Shown: piece after piece, positions 46,761 to 54,673 of the stretch
Position numbering within the stretch: the stretch's first letter is position 1
Layout: every line of letters begins with the position of its first letter
Assembly: GCF_041583195.1 (NCBI RefSeq)
Contig: NZ_JBFHGL010000003.1
Span: 124,001 to 188,000, forward strand
Reading direction: 5' to 3'
From: Sulfurimonas sp.
Lineage (GTDB): Bacteria; Campylobacterota; Campylobacteria; Campylobacterales; Sulfurimonadaceae
Length of the DNA stretch: 64,000 bases
The notes under the pieces: generated by a model
Seen by the model: only the letters and a program-made list of their open reading frames with translations
The model's database searches: none
What the model was told of the DNA's origin: nothing
Program-made: the position numbers and the translations under genes

Positions 46761-46766
46761 TTCGGC

Positions 46767-47225
46767 ATGAAAACTATATATATTTTGTTAATACTTTTAT
46801 TTATAAGCGGATGTTCAAGCCAAAATGCATTTACTTACTTTGATTTAAACAAGGAACAACAACTAAGTGCCCAAAGTTTTAAAAGGGTAAAGTTAAGTGA
46901 GGGTGAAAAAGTTATAGGAACATTTTCTACTATATATTTAAATGAGGTTTATCCAAATAGATTTAATAAAAACGAGTATTTTGTTGTTTATATCTACATG
47001 AAAGATTCTATAGAAGATTTTGATTTAAAACTTAACTCTCACGGATATATGAAGATCAAAGAGCTAAACTATGATAATAGGTTCTCAACTCTTACTAGAG
47101 AGAAGAGCGAATGGAGTAAATATTATTTAGTATCATTCGAAGAACAGGGAAATCAGCTAAATTTAGATTTATACATAAATAACTCTAAATTAGCATCAAT
47201 CGGCTACAAAAAAAATCAACAATAG
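46767..47225 (+). CDS. Small lipoprotein, unknown function
   Basis: The frame is open back to 46698, but the ATG at 46767 is chosen because it begins a proper type II signal peptide with lipobox FISGCSSQ (about residues 13-20). The mature part (to residue 152) is beta-rich, with FKRVKLSEGEKVIGTFST. No known domain is recognised. It is likely anchored in the inner or outer membrane. The convergent yggT gene ends 6 bases downstream. Confidence 0.75.
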   Translation: MKTIYILLILLFISGCSSQNAFTYFDLNKEQQLSAQSFKRVKLSEGEKVIGTFSTIYLNEVYPNRFNKNEYFVVYIYMKDSIEDFDLKLNSHGYMKIKELNYDNRFSTLTREKSEWSKYYLVSFEEQGNQLNLDLYINNSKLASIGYKKNQQ

Positions 47226-47231
47226 TTTGTT

Positions 47232-47516
47232 TTAGAGAGCACGTAAAACAGAGCTTAGTATTACAACTACCACTTGAAGAGCTATAATAATAACAAGAGG
47301 TGCTAAATCAAGCCCGCCAAAATCTGTTTTTATGTTTCTTCTAACTAAAGTGTAAGCTGGTTGAGTAACTCTATGTAAAAACTGAACGATTGGATTGTAA
47401 GGATCAGGGTTTACAAAACTAAGTAGTGCAGCTATTATAACTACCCAAATATATACATTGATCAGCGTTATTAAAATACCACCTAAACCTTGAATAATAT
47501 CAACTAACACGCTCAT
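47232..47516 (-). CDS. YggT family membrane protein
   Basis: The 94-aa protein has two membrane helices (about residues 6-36 and 66-92) and the family signature NPDPYNPIVQFLHRVTQPAYTLVRR between them (split at about 33-60). YggT proteins are linked to osmotic response and cell division in other bacteria. It is coupled to gltX by an ATGA overlap. Confidence 0.88.
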   Translation of the reverse strand: MSVLVDIIQGLGGILITLINVYIWVVIIAALLSFVNPDPYNPIVQFLHRVTQPAYTLVRRNIKTDFGGLDLAPLVIIIALQVVVVILSSVLRAL

Positions 47517-48784
47517 TTAACGATTCCCCCTATATAGTTTTTTAAATATTTATAGATCTTCTCAAGATCAGGACCTTCCTCAGCTCCTGTAAGCACGTAA
47601 CGAAGTATTTTAGAAAAATTCTCATCATCGATATCTGTTTCTTTTGAAATATAAGCTTTAAAATCATCAAATGCATCAAAAAATGGTGCATTCTTAATTG
47701 CGTCAATCATAACCTTTGACTGCTCACTAAGCTCATTTGGTATGTTTTTATCTGCAAAAATAGGCTCTATTTTAGCTTTTAACTCTTTTGTAGTAGATAC
47801 ACCATCTAAAAATACACGAGCAAGCTCACCAATTTCAGCATCGGCAAATCCTACATAACGTGATAACTCTTTTGCGTCTAGATTTTTAAGATAAGTGTTG
47901 TTAATCTGCTTAAGTTTCTCTATGCTGAACTCTGCAGGTGAGTTGGAAATTTTATTTATATCAAACGACTCTATTGCTTCTTCTAAAGTAAAAATTTCAG
48001 AGGATGATTCTATAACTGTTGATAGAAGACAGTTAATGATAGCTTCAGGCAGAAAGCCTTGTTCTAGTAGGCTTTTAATACTAAAATCTTCAGAATTAGA
48101 AATAGGTACAAGGTGTGCATATTCAACATTTTTTTCATACCCTAAAGATCTTCTGATATGTTCTTGTTTTGGAGTATTTGAGAGATGATTTTCATCACGA
48201 ATTATCATACTAATATCACTAATCATATCATCAATAGCACACGCAAAATTATATGTAGGTGTTTTATCTTGATTGAGAATTACAAAACTGTCTACTTCAT
48301 CAATAGAAAAAGATAAGTCACCTTTAATTTTATCATGTATTACTATGTCTGATTCAGGTCTAGTGATTCTTATTCTGAAAGGATTTGTATTGTCAATTAC
48401 AAGTTCTGCAGGTAGATTTCTACAAGCATCATCATAGCTGTAAGGTTTATTATCTTTTTCAGCTTCTTTGCGCTTTTTATCAAGCCATTCATCTGAACAA
48501 AAACAACTAAAAGCTCTTTTTTCATGCATCAATTGTAGAGCCATAGCTGAGTGGAACTTGTAGTTTTGGCTTTGATAGATTGTTTGAGTGTATTTTATGC
48601 CAAAAAGATCAAGTATGTCTAAAATTTCTTGATCGCATCCTTCTATGTTTTTCTCTTTATCCATATCTTCTATACGTACTATAAAATCTTCTTTTTTTTG
48701 TTGAGAAACAATATAGTTGAGTAGGGCAAGCCTCAAGCTTCCTATGTTCATTTCACCAGTTGGACTAGGTGCGAATCTAAGCAT
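47513..48784 (-). CDS. gltX: Glutamyl-tRNA synthetase (second-type) lacking the KMSKS loop
   Basis: Campylobacterota commonly have two GltX proteins; this 423-aa one opens RFAPSPTGEMNIGSLRLAL, the class I HIGH-containing region (here NIGS), with RIEDMDKEKNIEG (about residue 42) and DENHLSNTPKQEHIRRSLG (about 198). The segment that normally carries KLSKR is absent: after the helix ending AHLVPI the sequence goes NSEDFSIKSLLEQGFLPEA. Loss of the ATP-stabilising loop is in frame. It could still be active at low level, or have another substrate. tRNA-Glu lies 86 bases upstream. Confidence 0.85.
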   Translation of the reverse strand: MLRFAPSPTGEMNIGSLRLALLNYIVSQQKKEDFIVRIEDMDKEKNIEGCDQEILDILDLFGIKYTQTIYQSQNYKFHSAMALQLMHEKRAFSCFCSDEWLDKKRKEAEKDNKPYSYDDACRNLPAELVIDNTNPFRIRITRPESDIVIHDKIKGDLSFSIDEVDSFVILNQDKTPTYNFACAIDDMISDISMIIRDENHLSNTPKQEHIRRSLGYEKNVEYAHLVPISNSEDFSIKSLLEQGFLPEAIINCLLSTVIESSSEIFTLEEAIESFDINKISNSPAEFSIEKLKQINNTYLKNLDAKELSRYVGFADAEIGELARVFLDGVSTTKELKAKIEPIFADKNIPNELSEQSKVMIDAIKNAPFFDAFDDFKAYISKETDIDDENFSKILRYVLTGAEEGPDLEKIYKYLKNYIGGIVK

Positions 48785-48870
48785 TAAAAATCCTATAAAA
48801 TTATTTTTGAAATTTTATCAAATTTTAGCTAATAAAGTTCTTTTGTTTTGATTGTTTTTTTATTTGAAAG

Positions 48871-48945
48871 TGGTGACCCCAAGGAGACTCGAACTCCTGT
48901 AACATGGATGAAAACCATGGATCCTAACCGCTAGACGATGGGGCC
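48871..48945 (-). tRNA. tRNA-Glu (anticodon TTC)
   Basis: Reading the minus strand, the acceptor 5' end GGCCCCA pairs with TGGGGTC before an encoded CCA (75 bases). The anticodon stem-loop CATGG-TTTTCAT-CCATG places TTC at the anticodon. The T arm AGGAGTTCGAGTCTCCT is perfect. It lies just before the gltX gene, on the same strand. Confidence 0.97.
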
Positions 48946-49010
48946 ATTTGTTGTTGAGCCGAAATTATATATATCTTTTACTTAAGATAATATAAATTTC
49001 GAAAGGTTTG

Positions 49011-49562
49011 TTAGTTATTTTCGTAAAAACCTCTTAATGCTCTAATAATAACTGCATTTTTAGAGATACTTTCCTCTTTTGCATTCTCATTTACAAGATC
49101 ATATAAATCTAACGGTAAAGAGATAGAGAAAGTTTTTGTTTCTACTTTACGTTTTTTGTTGATCATTGAAGTGATTCCACTAAGAAGTTCAATGATTTTT
49201 TTAGTATCAATTGGTTTTTGAATAAAACTATTTACACCAACTTCGATAGACTCAGATATTTTTTCAATATCGTTACTTGCAGATATTACGATAATGATTT
49301 GTCCTGGGTTTTGTTCACGAATTTTTCTTGCAAGCTCAATTCCATCCATACCAGGCATAACAATATCAACGAAAATTATGTCCGGATTAACTTTACCAAA
49401 TGCATCTAGAGCTTCTTCAGCATTAAAGCATGAAGTAACATTTGAAAAAAAGTTTTTAAAAGTTGAACTTAATAGTTCATTTGTAACTTTCTCATCCTCT
49501 ACAACCATAGCTGTAAGTTTTTTTGTCTGTTGTGTTAATTGTACTAAATCAATATTTGCCAT
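49011..49562 (-). CDS. Response regulator with ribbon-helix-helix-like output
   Basis: The 183-aa protein has a receiver domain (about residues 14-130) with acidic EDEK, the phospho-acceptor Asp in IIFVDIVMPGMDG, the VISASND switch and the KPID lysine. The short C-terminal segment (about 140-183) reads KTFSISLPLDLYDLVNENA, then ISKNAVIIRALRGFYE: one strand plus two helices, like a ribbon-helix-helix DNA-binding fold instead of an OmpR/NarL domain. No histidine kinase lies next to it. Its start follows a -10-like ATTATA at 49591-49596 (minus strand). Confidence 0.8.
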   Translation of the reverse strand: MANIDLVQLTQQTKKLTAMVVEDEKVTNELLSSTFKNFFSNVTSCFNAEEALDAFGKVNPDIIFVDIVMPGMDGIELARKIREQNPGQIIIVISASNDIEKISESIEVGVNSFIQKPIDTKKIIELLSGITSMINKKRKVETKTFSISLPLDLYDLVNENAKEESISKNAVIIRALRGFYENN

Positions 49563-49647
49563 AACGATTCCTAATTAAAATTTTCAAAGTATTATACACA
49601 AAAAATGTTAATAAACAAATATTATATTAACTGTTAATAACAGAAAA

Positions 49648-49863
49648 TTAACAATCTTTATATTTTTTGAATTTTTCTAGCCATTCTATATCTAGTTCTT
49701 TAGCATCTTCTTTTTGTGTTAATAAGGTATCTATAATACTTATAAGTGTTTTTTCATCCATAAACTCAAGAAGAGCAGGGTTAATTGATGTTGAATTAAT
49801 GTCATCGTAATTGTTTAATAGGTTTTGAATATCTAATATCAGTTCCTCTTTTCTACTACTCAT
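49648..49863 (-). CDS. Small helical protein downstream of the oxidoreductase
   Basis: The 71-aa product is soluble and helical (SSRKEELILDIQNLLNN, then LIDTLLTQKEDAKELD-like stretches), with no recognised family. Its ATG overlaps the oxidoreductase stop as TAATG, so it is translationally coupled to it and may be an assembly or stability partner. It ends at the AT-rich response-regulator promoter region. Confidence 0.6.
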   Translation of the reverse strand: MSSRKEELILDIQNLLNNYDDINSTSINPALLEFMDEKTLISIIDTLLTQKEDAKELDIEWLEKFKKYKDC

Positions 49864-51065
49864 TATTCTTCTCCTTCACTCATTGTACGTTTTTTAAAGC
49901 CGGTATTTAATCTAAATTTTAAGCCGATATAATAGCTTTTTGTGATTAATTTCTTTAAATAATATGCTAAATACCCTTTAACTTTAATATATGAAAATAG
50001 TTCACCTACTGCATATTTTCCTCCAAGTGCCACGAAAATACCGTCTACATTTGCTGAGAAAGGTTGAATCTCTTTGTTTTGTATAAGCTTTTCTATTGAA
50101 CTAGCTGCATACTCTGCACTTTTTTCAGCGATTTGTGCAGTAGGGGGAAGTATATTTTGCTTTTTGTCTTTAATCTCACAACAGTCGCCAATTACAAATA
50201 TGTTTTTTTCAATGCGTAGGGTAGTATCGCATATATATTGGTTTGTTCTGTTTAATGAAGGATTTATATCACATTCTATTGTATTTGCTAATATTCCGCC
50301 CGTAAATATCATAAAGGTATAATCAAGTTTCCTACCGTCTTTAAAATATACTGTATCAAGATCTACACGTTCAATAAATGACTTTGTCATTATGTTTATA
50401 CCTAGATCATTAAGTCTATTTTTCGTATTTTCTATAATATATGGACTCATACCAGGCAGTATTGTTTCACTTGCATCAATAAGGTAAACCTTAATCTCTT
50501 TTGCAGACTCACCAATACTTTTAGTGTGTCTTTTTATAACATCACTCATCTCTGCAGCTATCTCTACACCGCTTAGTCCTGCACCACCAATTGCAAGGTT
50601 GATGGTTTGACCCTGTATAGATGGATTTTCAAGCTTTTCATAAAGTAGGTGTTCAAAAGATGTACGAAAACTATGACTTCTAAAAAGCTTTTTAACTCCG
50701 TAACCGTATTTATCCATGCCATCTATAAAACTAAAAAAGTTCGTACGTGCACCAGTAGCAATTATTAGATAATCATAATCGTAAGTGGAAGAGGCTGTTT
50801 GAATAGAACGCTTTGAAGAGTTAATATATTCAACTTTTTCTTTTATAAACGTAATAGGGTACTTGAATCCATGGCACCAGTTGTTTAAATCAAGTGCTAC
50901 ATCGTGCAGATCAAATCTACCTGCAATATAACCGTAAGCTTCTGTTTGTAGATAGTGATATGAATTTTCATCAAATAGATATAATGAAACTTGTTCGTTA
51001 CCAACCAAATGTTCTATTGCTCTTAAACCACCGTAACCGGCACCAACTACTGCTACTTTAATCAT
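49863..51065 (-). CDS. NDH-2-like FAD/NAD(P)-dependent oxidoreductase
   Basis: The 400-aa protein is a two-dinucleotide-binding flavoprotein: FAD-binding VVGAGYGGLRAIEHL at the N terminus, NAD-binding IGGAGLSGVEIAAEM (about residue 160) and the FAD contact FVIGDCCEIKD (about 295) followed by PPTAQIAEKSAE. The C-terminal part (about 365-400) has a basic amphipathic tail suited to membrane attachment, as in type II NADH dehydrogenases. Substrate may be NADH or another donor; a sulfide:quinone role is less likely from the motifs. A -10 is at 51099-51104. Confidence 0.87.
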   Translation of the reverse strand: MIKVAVVGAGYGGLRAIEHLVGNEQVSLYLFDENSYHYLQTEAYGYIAGRFDLHDVALDLNNWCHGFKYPITFIKEKVEYINSSKRSIQTASSTYDYDYLIIATGARTNFFSFIDGMDKYGYGVKKLFRSHSFRTSFEHLLYEKLENPSIQGQTINLAIGGAGLSGVEIAAEMSDVIKRHTKSIGESAKEIKVYLIDASETILPGMSPYIIENTKNRLNDLGINIMTKSFIERVDLDTVYFKDGRKLDYTFMIFTGGILANTIECDINPSLNRTNQYICDTTLRIEKNIFVIGDCCEIKDKKQNILPPTAQIAEKSAEYAASSIEKLIQNKEIQPFSANVDGIFVALGGKYAVGELFSYIKVKGYLAYYLKKLITKSYYIGLKFRLNTGFKKRTMSEGEE

Positions 51066-51098
51066 CGTTATTTAATTACCTTGTATAAATGTTTTGGA

Positions 51099-51104
51099 AT
51101 TATA
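51099..51104 (-). promoter_or_regulatory. Probable -10 box of the NDH-2-like gene
   Basis: ATTATA reads TATAAT on the minus strand, 33 bases ahead of the start codon. The direct repeat copy begins 40 bases further upstream. Confidence 0.5.
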
Positions 51105-51143
51105 GTATATTTTCAAATGTAGCAGAGTATGTATGTATTGAGT

Positions 51144-51181
51144 TACAGGCTTTGTCATATATATGTCTTGGTTAACATAAT
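51144..51181 (+). repeat. Left copy of the helicase-flanking direct repeat
   Basis: Starts TACAGGCTTTGTCATATATA and ends TTGGTTAACATAAT. The copy at 54617-54652 has the same 20-base start and 14-base end; only the short middle differs (TGTC here, GT there). Same orientation. The remaining 178 bases to the helicase start are AT-rich with no further gene. Confidence 0.85.
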
Positions 51182-51359
51182 TTATCTAAACTCATTTTTT
51201 GTCAATTAAATATTTTTAGCTGTAAAATATAACTTAATTACACATAATAGAAATAAATAAACATAAATCAACTATTTTGCACTATGTGATTGTGATAATT
51301 GATACACTTACGCATTAAATAATATAATTTCTTAAAAAATATTTTTTGCAAGGCGCACA

Positions 51360-54300
51360 ATGAATAATGATAAACTTTTGAAAATTTTGAAATATTGGTA
51401 CTCACAAGAACTTCTTCTCCCACAAACTATAGAAAATCCTTCCAAAATTAATAACTTTAACCAAAAGGCATTCAGAGGTACACTTAGTGAAGCTTCAAAT
51501 TTTATTCAAAATACAAAACATCATGTTAAACCAGGATATGGATGGGAATATATTCTTTATGGTGGCATATATAAGATTGAAAAAATTAAACAAACTCTGA
51601 TCAATGTATTAAATGTGTCAGATGATTTTGAAGAACGAACACAATATGGAAATGCAGCCTTATATGCAATTAATATTGATCAAAACTTATTACCAAAAAA
51701 AGATGGTCTTCAAATTTCCACTGCTCCTTGGGCATTAAATTCAATATGTGTAAATAAAAACACATCGAAATTAGATTATAGTGATTTTGAAAATATATCT
51801 AACTATTTAACCGATTGGTTAAATAATGAGGAGTTTGAAACAAATTTTACAAACGTATTTAATATTATAGATGAAAAAATAGTTAATGATATTGGTGCTA
51901 ATTTTTTATTTGAAAAAGACCTTTATCAGGTTTTAGCAACACAAAAAAAGCTTGAAAACATTAAAGAAGACACAATTGAAACAGATATATTAAACAGCTT
52001 TTATACCCAAGATTTAAAAAAAACAATTGATAGTGTAAGTTTAAATAAAAACATAGATTTAATACGCACATACTTAGAAATGGATGAATCATCTGTCGTA
52101 AAAAAAAGAATAGATATTGTGAAAAATATTGATTATGTATATGATGTTTTGTCTCCTGAAAATATACCAATTGCTTGCTGGCCATCAGAGAATGGTTATC
52201 CACTTGCATATAGTCAGCAATTTGCTATAAATTCAATATTAAATAGACTATCAAGAAACACAGGGCTTTATTCAGTAAATGGACCTCCCGGTACAGGTAA
52301 AACAACAATGTTACGTGATCTTATTGCTATGATAATAACTGAACGTGCGCAAAAAATAGCAACACTTGATAAGCCTAGCGATTTATTTAAATCCGCTAAA
52401 CAAAGTGAAGCATGGAAAACTGATGATTATCAGAGATGGTTTTCACCACTAAAAGAGATTTTTTTAGGTGATGAAATTGTAGTTGCCTCAAGCAATAATG
52501 GTGCAGTTGAGAATGTAACATTAGAAATCCCGGCTTCAGAATCTATTGATAAAAAATGGTTAGATAAAATAGATTTTTTTAAAACTACTGGAGACAGGCT
52601 AATATCAGGAGAATCATGGGGGAGTGGGGCAGCATGCTTAGGAAACTCAAAAAATAAGAGTAGGTTTATATCCAACTTTTGGTATGACGATCAACAAAAA
52701 CATTTAGAAGGTTTTCAAAGTTATTTAAAAAAGGCTAAAGATATCCCAGAGGAAACTAGTATTAAGAAATGGGAAAAGGCTAAAAAAGAATTTTTGTCAT
52801 CTGTTGAAAAAGTTAAAACAATGAAAGAGTTTAGGCTTAAAATTAAAAAACTACCTGAACAAATACAAGTGGCTATCAATTCTAAACAAATTGAATTGGA
52901 TAACGAATCAAGCAAATTACAGACACTAATACAAACTTTACAGCATTACCAAGAAAAAGTTAAAGAACTTACTAATCAGCAAGAACCAATACAGCTTATT
53001 ATAAATAATCTAGATAAGGTTATCAGCCAAGATATTACTAAATCCCAATCCTGTAATAAAGAGATCTTAGATATACAAAAACAAATTGAATTACATTTTG
53101 ATAAGAAGCTGTCTTTTTTTGAAGTTATTATAGACTGGTTGGCATTTAAAGGTAAAAGAAATAAATCATGGAATGAAAAGGCAATTTTTCTTGAAGAGAA
53201 AGAAGTAGAACTTCAAAAGAGTCAAAAATCTTTAAAAGAAAATATAAAAAGTAAACAAAAAAAACTAAAAAAAGAACAGCTTGCTTTAGCAGAGATAACT
53301 ATAAGTTTGGTCGAAACAAGATCTCTAGTATCTACTACAGAAGAAAATATTCATAGTAAAGAAAATGATATAAATAATTTAAGAAACTCTATGAAAAACT
53401 TAAAATCAAAGCTAGATTCAGCATTTCAAAACAGAAATAAATATGAAAAAAGAGAAAACGATGTTAATTCTAGAGAGTTGTCAAGTCCTTGGATGGATAA
53501 TGAATTTCATCTGGCTAGAGCAGATGTGTTTTGTAAAGCACTTAATTTGCATAAAGCTCTCATTGATTCAAATGCTAATCGATTAAGAAACAATCTTTTT
53601 TGTCTTATAGATATTTTGGAAAATAAAGTAAAAGCTAATACCAAGTTTTCAAATACTGTTGAACATGCATGGGCTACACTATTTTTCTTTGTTCCAGTTG
53701 TATCAACAACTTTTGCATCTTTTGGTAGGTTGTTTGAACATTTATGGGGCAAGAAGATTGGATGGGTATTAATAGATGAAGCTGGTCAAGCATCAGCTCA
53801 GGCTGCTGTAGGGGCTATTATGAGAGCAAAACGTGTTGTAACTGTTGGGGATCCATTACAGCTAGAACCAATAATAGGACTTCCTTCTTCTATACAAGAT
53901 ATGCTTAGAAAGGAGGCAGGAGCTCATGAAAACTCTCTTTCTGAATACACATCTGTACAAAAAAGAGCTGATTTCTCTGAAATCCATGGTACATACTTAT
54001 CATCTGATGAAGAAAATAATACTTGGGTAGGATCACCATTAAGGGTTCATAGAAGATGCTGCTCACCTATGTTTGAAATTTCTAATGTTACTACTTATAA
54101 TGGACTAATGGTTCATGGGAAGAAAAAGGTAAATGAAAGACTTGATAAAAGTCAATGGATTGATGTTAATTCTTCTATAAACAGTGGTCATTGGATTGAA
54201 GAAGAAGGTGTTGTAACAGGAAAGATTATTAAATATCTTAGTGGAAACGATGTTGAATCAAAAGACATATATATAATTAGTCCATTCAAAGACGTAGTTA

Positions 54301-54572
54301 AAGGTTTAAAAGACCATTTTAGAAGTTTAGACACAATAAAAAGAGAGAATATTGGCACTATTCATACTGTTCAAGGAAAAGAGGCTAGAGTAGTAATACT
54401 TGTTCTTGGCAGTGATCCACAAAATGAAGGGGCTAGAATGTGGGCATCTAAAAAGCCAAACTTGGTAAATGTGGCTGCCACTCGTGCAAAAAATAGATTT
54501 TATGTAGTAGGTAATAAACAAAAATGGGAAAACAAACGTTATTTTAAAGATATAGTTGCTTTATTAAATTGA
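51360..54572 (+). CDS. SF1 (UPF1/DNA2-like) helicase with coiled-coil insertion
   Basis: The 1070-aa protein has an unrecognised N-terminal domain (about 1-290) and Walker A GPPGTGKTTMLRD (about 310). A Lys/Glu/Gln-rich coiled-coil insertion (about 460-700) separates this from Walker B IDEAGQASAQA (about 810), motif III VGDPLQLEP, the HRRCCSPMFEI motif IV segment, TIHTVQGKEARVV (motif V) and VNVAATRAKNRFYVVG (motif VI). All helicase motifs look intact. There is no obvious nuclease domain. It stands alone between direct repeats. Upf1-like helicases of this size occur in several phage-defence systems; that role is inference. Confidence 0.85.
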   Translation: MNNDKLLKILKYWYSQELLLPQTIENPSKINNFNQKAFRGTLSEASNFIQNTKHHVKPGYGWEYILYGGIYKIEKIKQTLINVLNVSDDFEERTQYGNAALYAINIDQNLLPKKDGLQISTAPWALNSICVNKNTSKLDYSDFENISNYLTDWLNNEEFETNFTNVFNIIDEKIVNDIGANFLFEKDLYQVLATQKKLENIKEDTIETDILNSFYTQDLKKTIDSVSLNKNIDLIRTYLEMDESSVVKKRIDIVKNIDYVYDVLSPENIPIACWPSENGYPLAYSQQFAINSILNRLSRNTGLYSVNGPPGTGKTTMLRDLIAMIITERAQKIATLDKPSDLFKSAKQSEAWKTDDYQRWFSPLKEIFLGDEIVVASSNNGAVENVTLEIPASESIDKKWLDKIDFFKTTGDRLISGESWGSGAACLGNSKNKSRFISNFWYDDQQKHLEGFQSYLKKAKDIPEETSIKKWEKAKKEFLSSVEKVKTMKEFRLKIKKLPEQIQVAINSKQIELDNESSKLQTLIQTLQHYQEKVKELTNQQEPIQLIINNLDKVISQDITKSQSCNKEILDIQKQIELHFDKKLSFFEVIIDWLAFKGKRNKSWNEKAIFLEEKEVELQKSQKSLKENIKSKQKKLKKEQLALAEITISLVETRSLVSTTEENIHSKENDINNLRNSMKNLKSKLDSAFQNRNKYEKRENDVNSRELSSPWMDNEFHLARADVFCKALNLHKALIDSNANRLRNNLFCLIDILENKVKANTKFSNTVEHAWATLFFFVPVVSTTFASFGRLFEHLWGKKIGWVLIDEAGQASAQAAVGAIMRAKRVVTVGDPLQLEPIIGLPSSIQDMLRKEAGAHENSLSEYTSVQKRADFSEIHGTYLSSDEENNTWVGSPLRVHRRCCSPMFEISNVTTYNGLMVHGKKKVNERLDKSQWIDVNSSINSGHWIEEEGVVTGKIIKYLSGNDVESKDIYIISPFKDVVKGLKDHFRSLDTIKRENIGTIHTVQGKEARVVILVLGSDPQNEGARMWASKKPNLVNVAATRAKNRFYVVGNKQKWENKRYFKDIVALLN

Positions 54573-54616
54573 AATTGTTTCATTAGAATTTTCAAAAGGA
54601 TTTTTTATATGAGAGG

Positions 54617-54652
54617 TACAGGCTTTGTCATATATAGTTTGGTTAACATAAT
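54617..54652 (+). repeat. Right copy of the helicase-flanking direct repeat
   Basis: Same orientation as the copy at 51144-51181, beginning TACAGGCTTTGTCATATATA and ending TTGGTTAACATAAT. It lies between the helicase stop and the glgB stop and is 2 bases shorter than the left copy. Confidence 0.85.
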
Positions 54653-54673
54653 GTATATTCTATTGAAAATATT

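Larger units (their letters stand above)
51144..54652 (+). mobile_element. Putative single-gene island bounded by direct repeats
   Basis: Two 36-38 base direct repeats enclose exactly one gene, a 1070-aa helicase. They lie in the gap between glgB (stop at 54674) and the promoter of the NDH-2-like gene. Removing one repeat plus the insert would leave a normal, short intergenic region. No transposase or integrase is inside, so the mechanism is unknown; an integrase acting in trans or repeat-mediated recombination are options. The island reading is inference. Confidence 0.5.

Noticed and set aside
46698-46766. Longer start for the lipoprotein gene
   Set aside because: It would place non-hydrophobic residues ahead of a good type II signal peptide.
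49600-49647. Terminator CTGTTAATAACAG after the 71-aa gene
   Set aside because: The stem is only five pairs in a very AT-rich area; not convincing.
51144-54652. Reading the helicase repeats as IS ends or a target duplication
   Set aside because: They are direct, 36-38 bases, imperfect, with no transposase or terminal inverted repeats.
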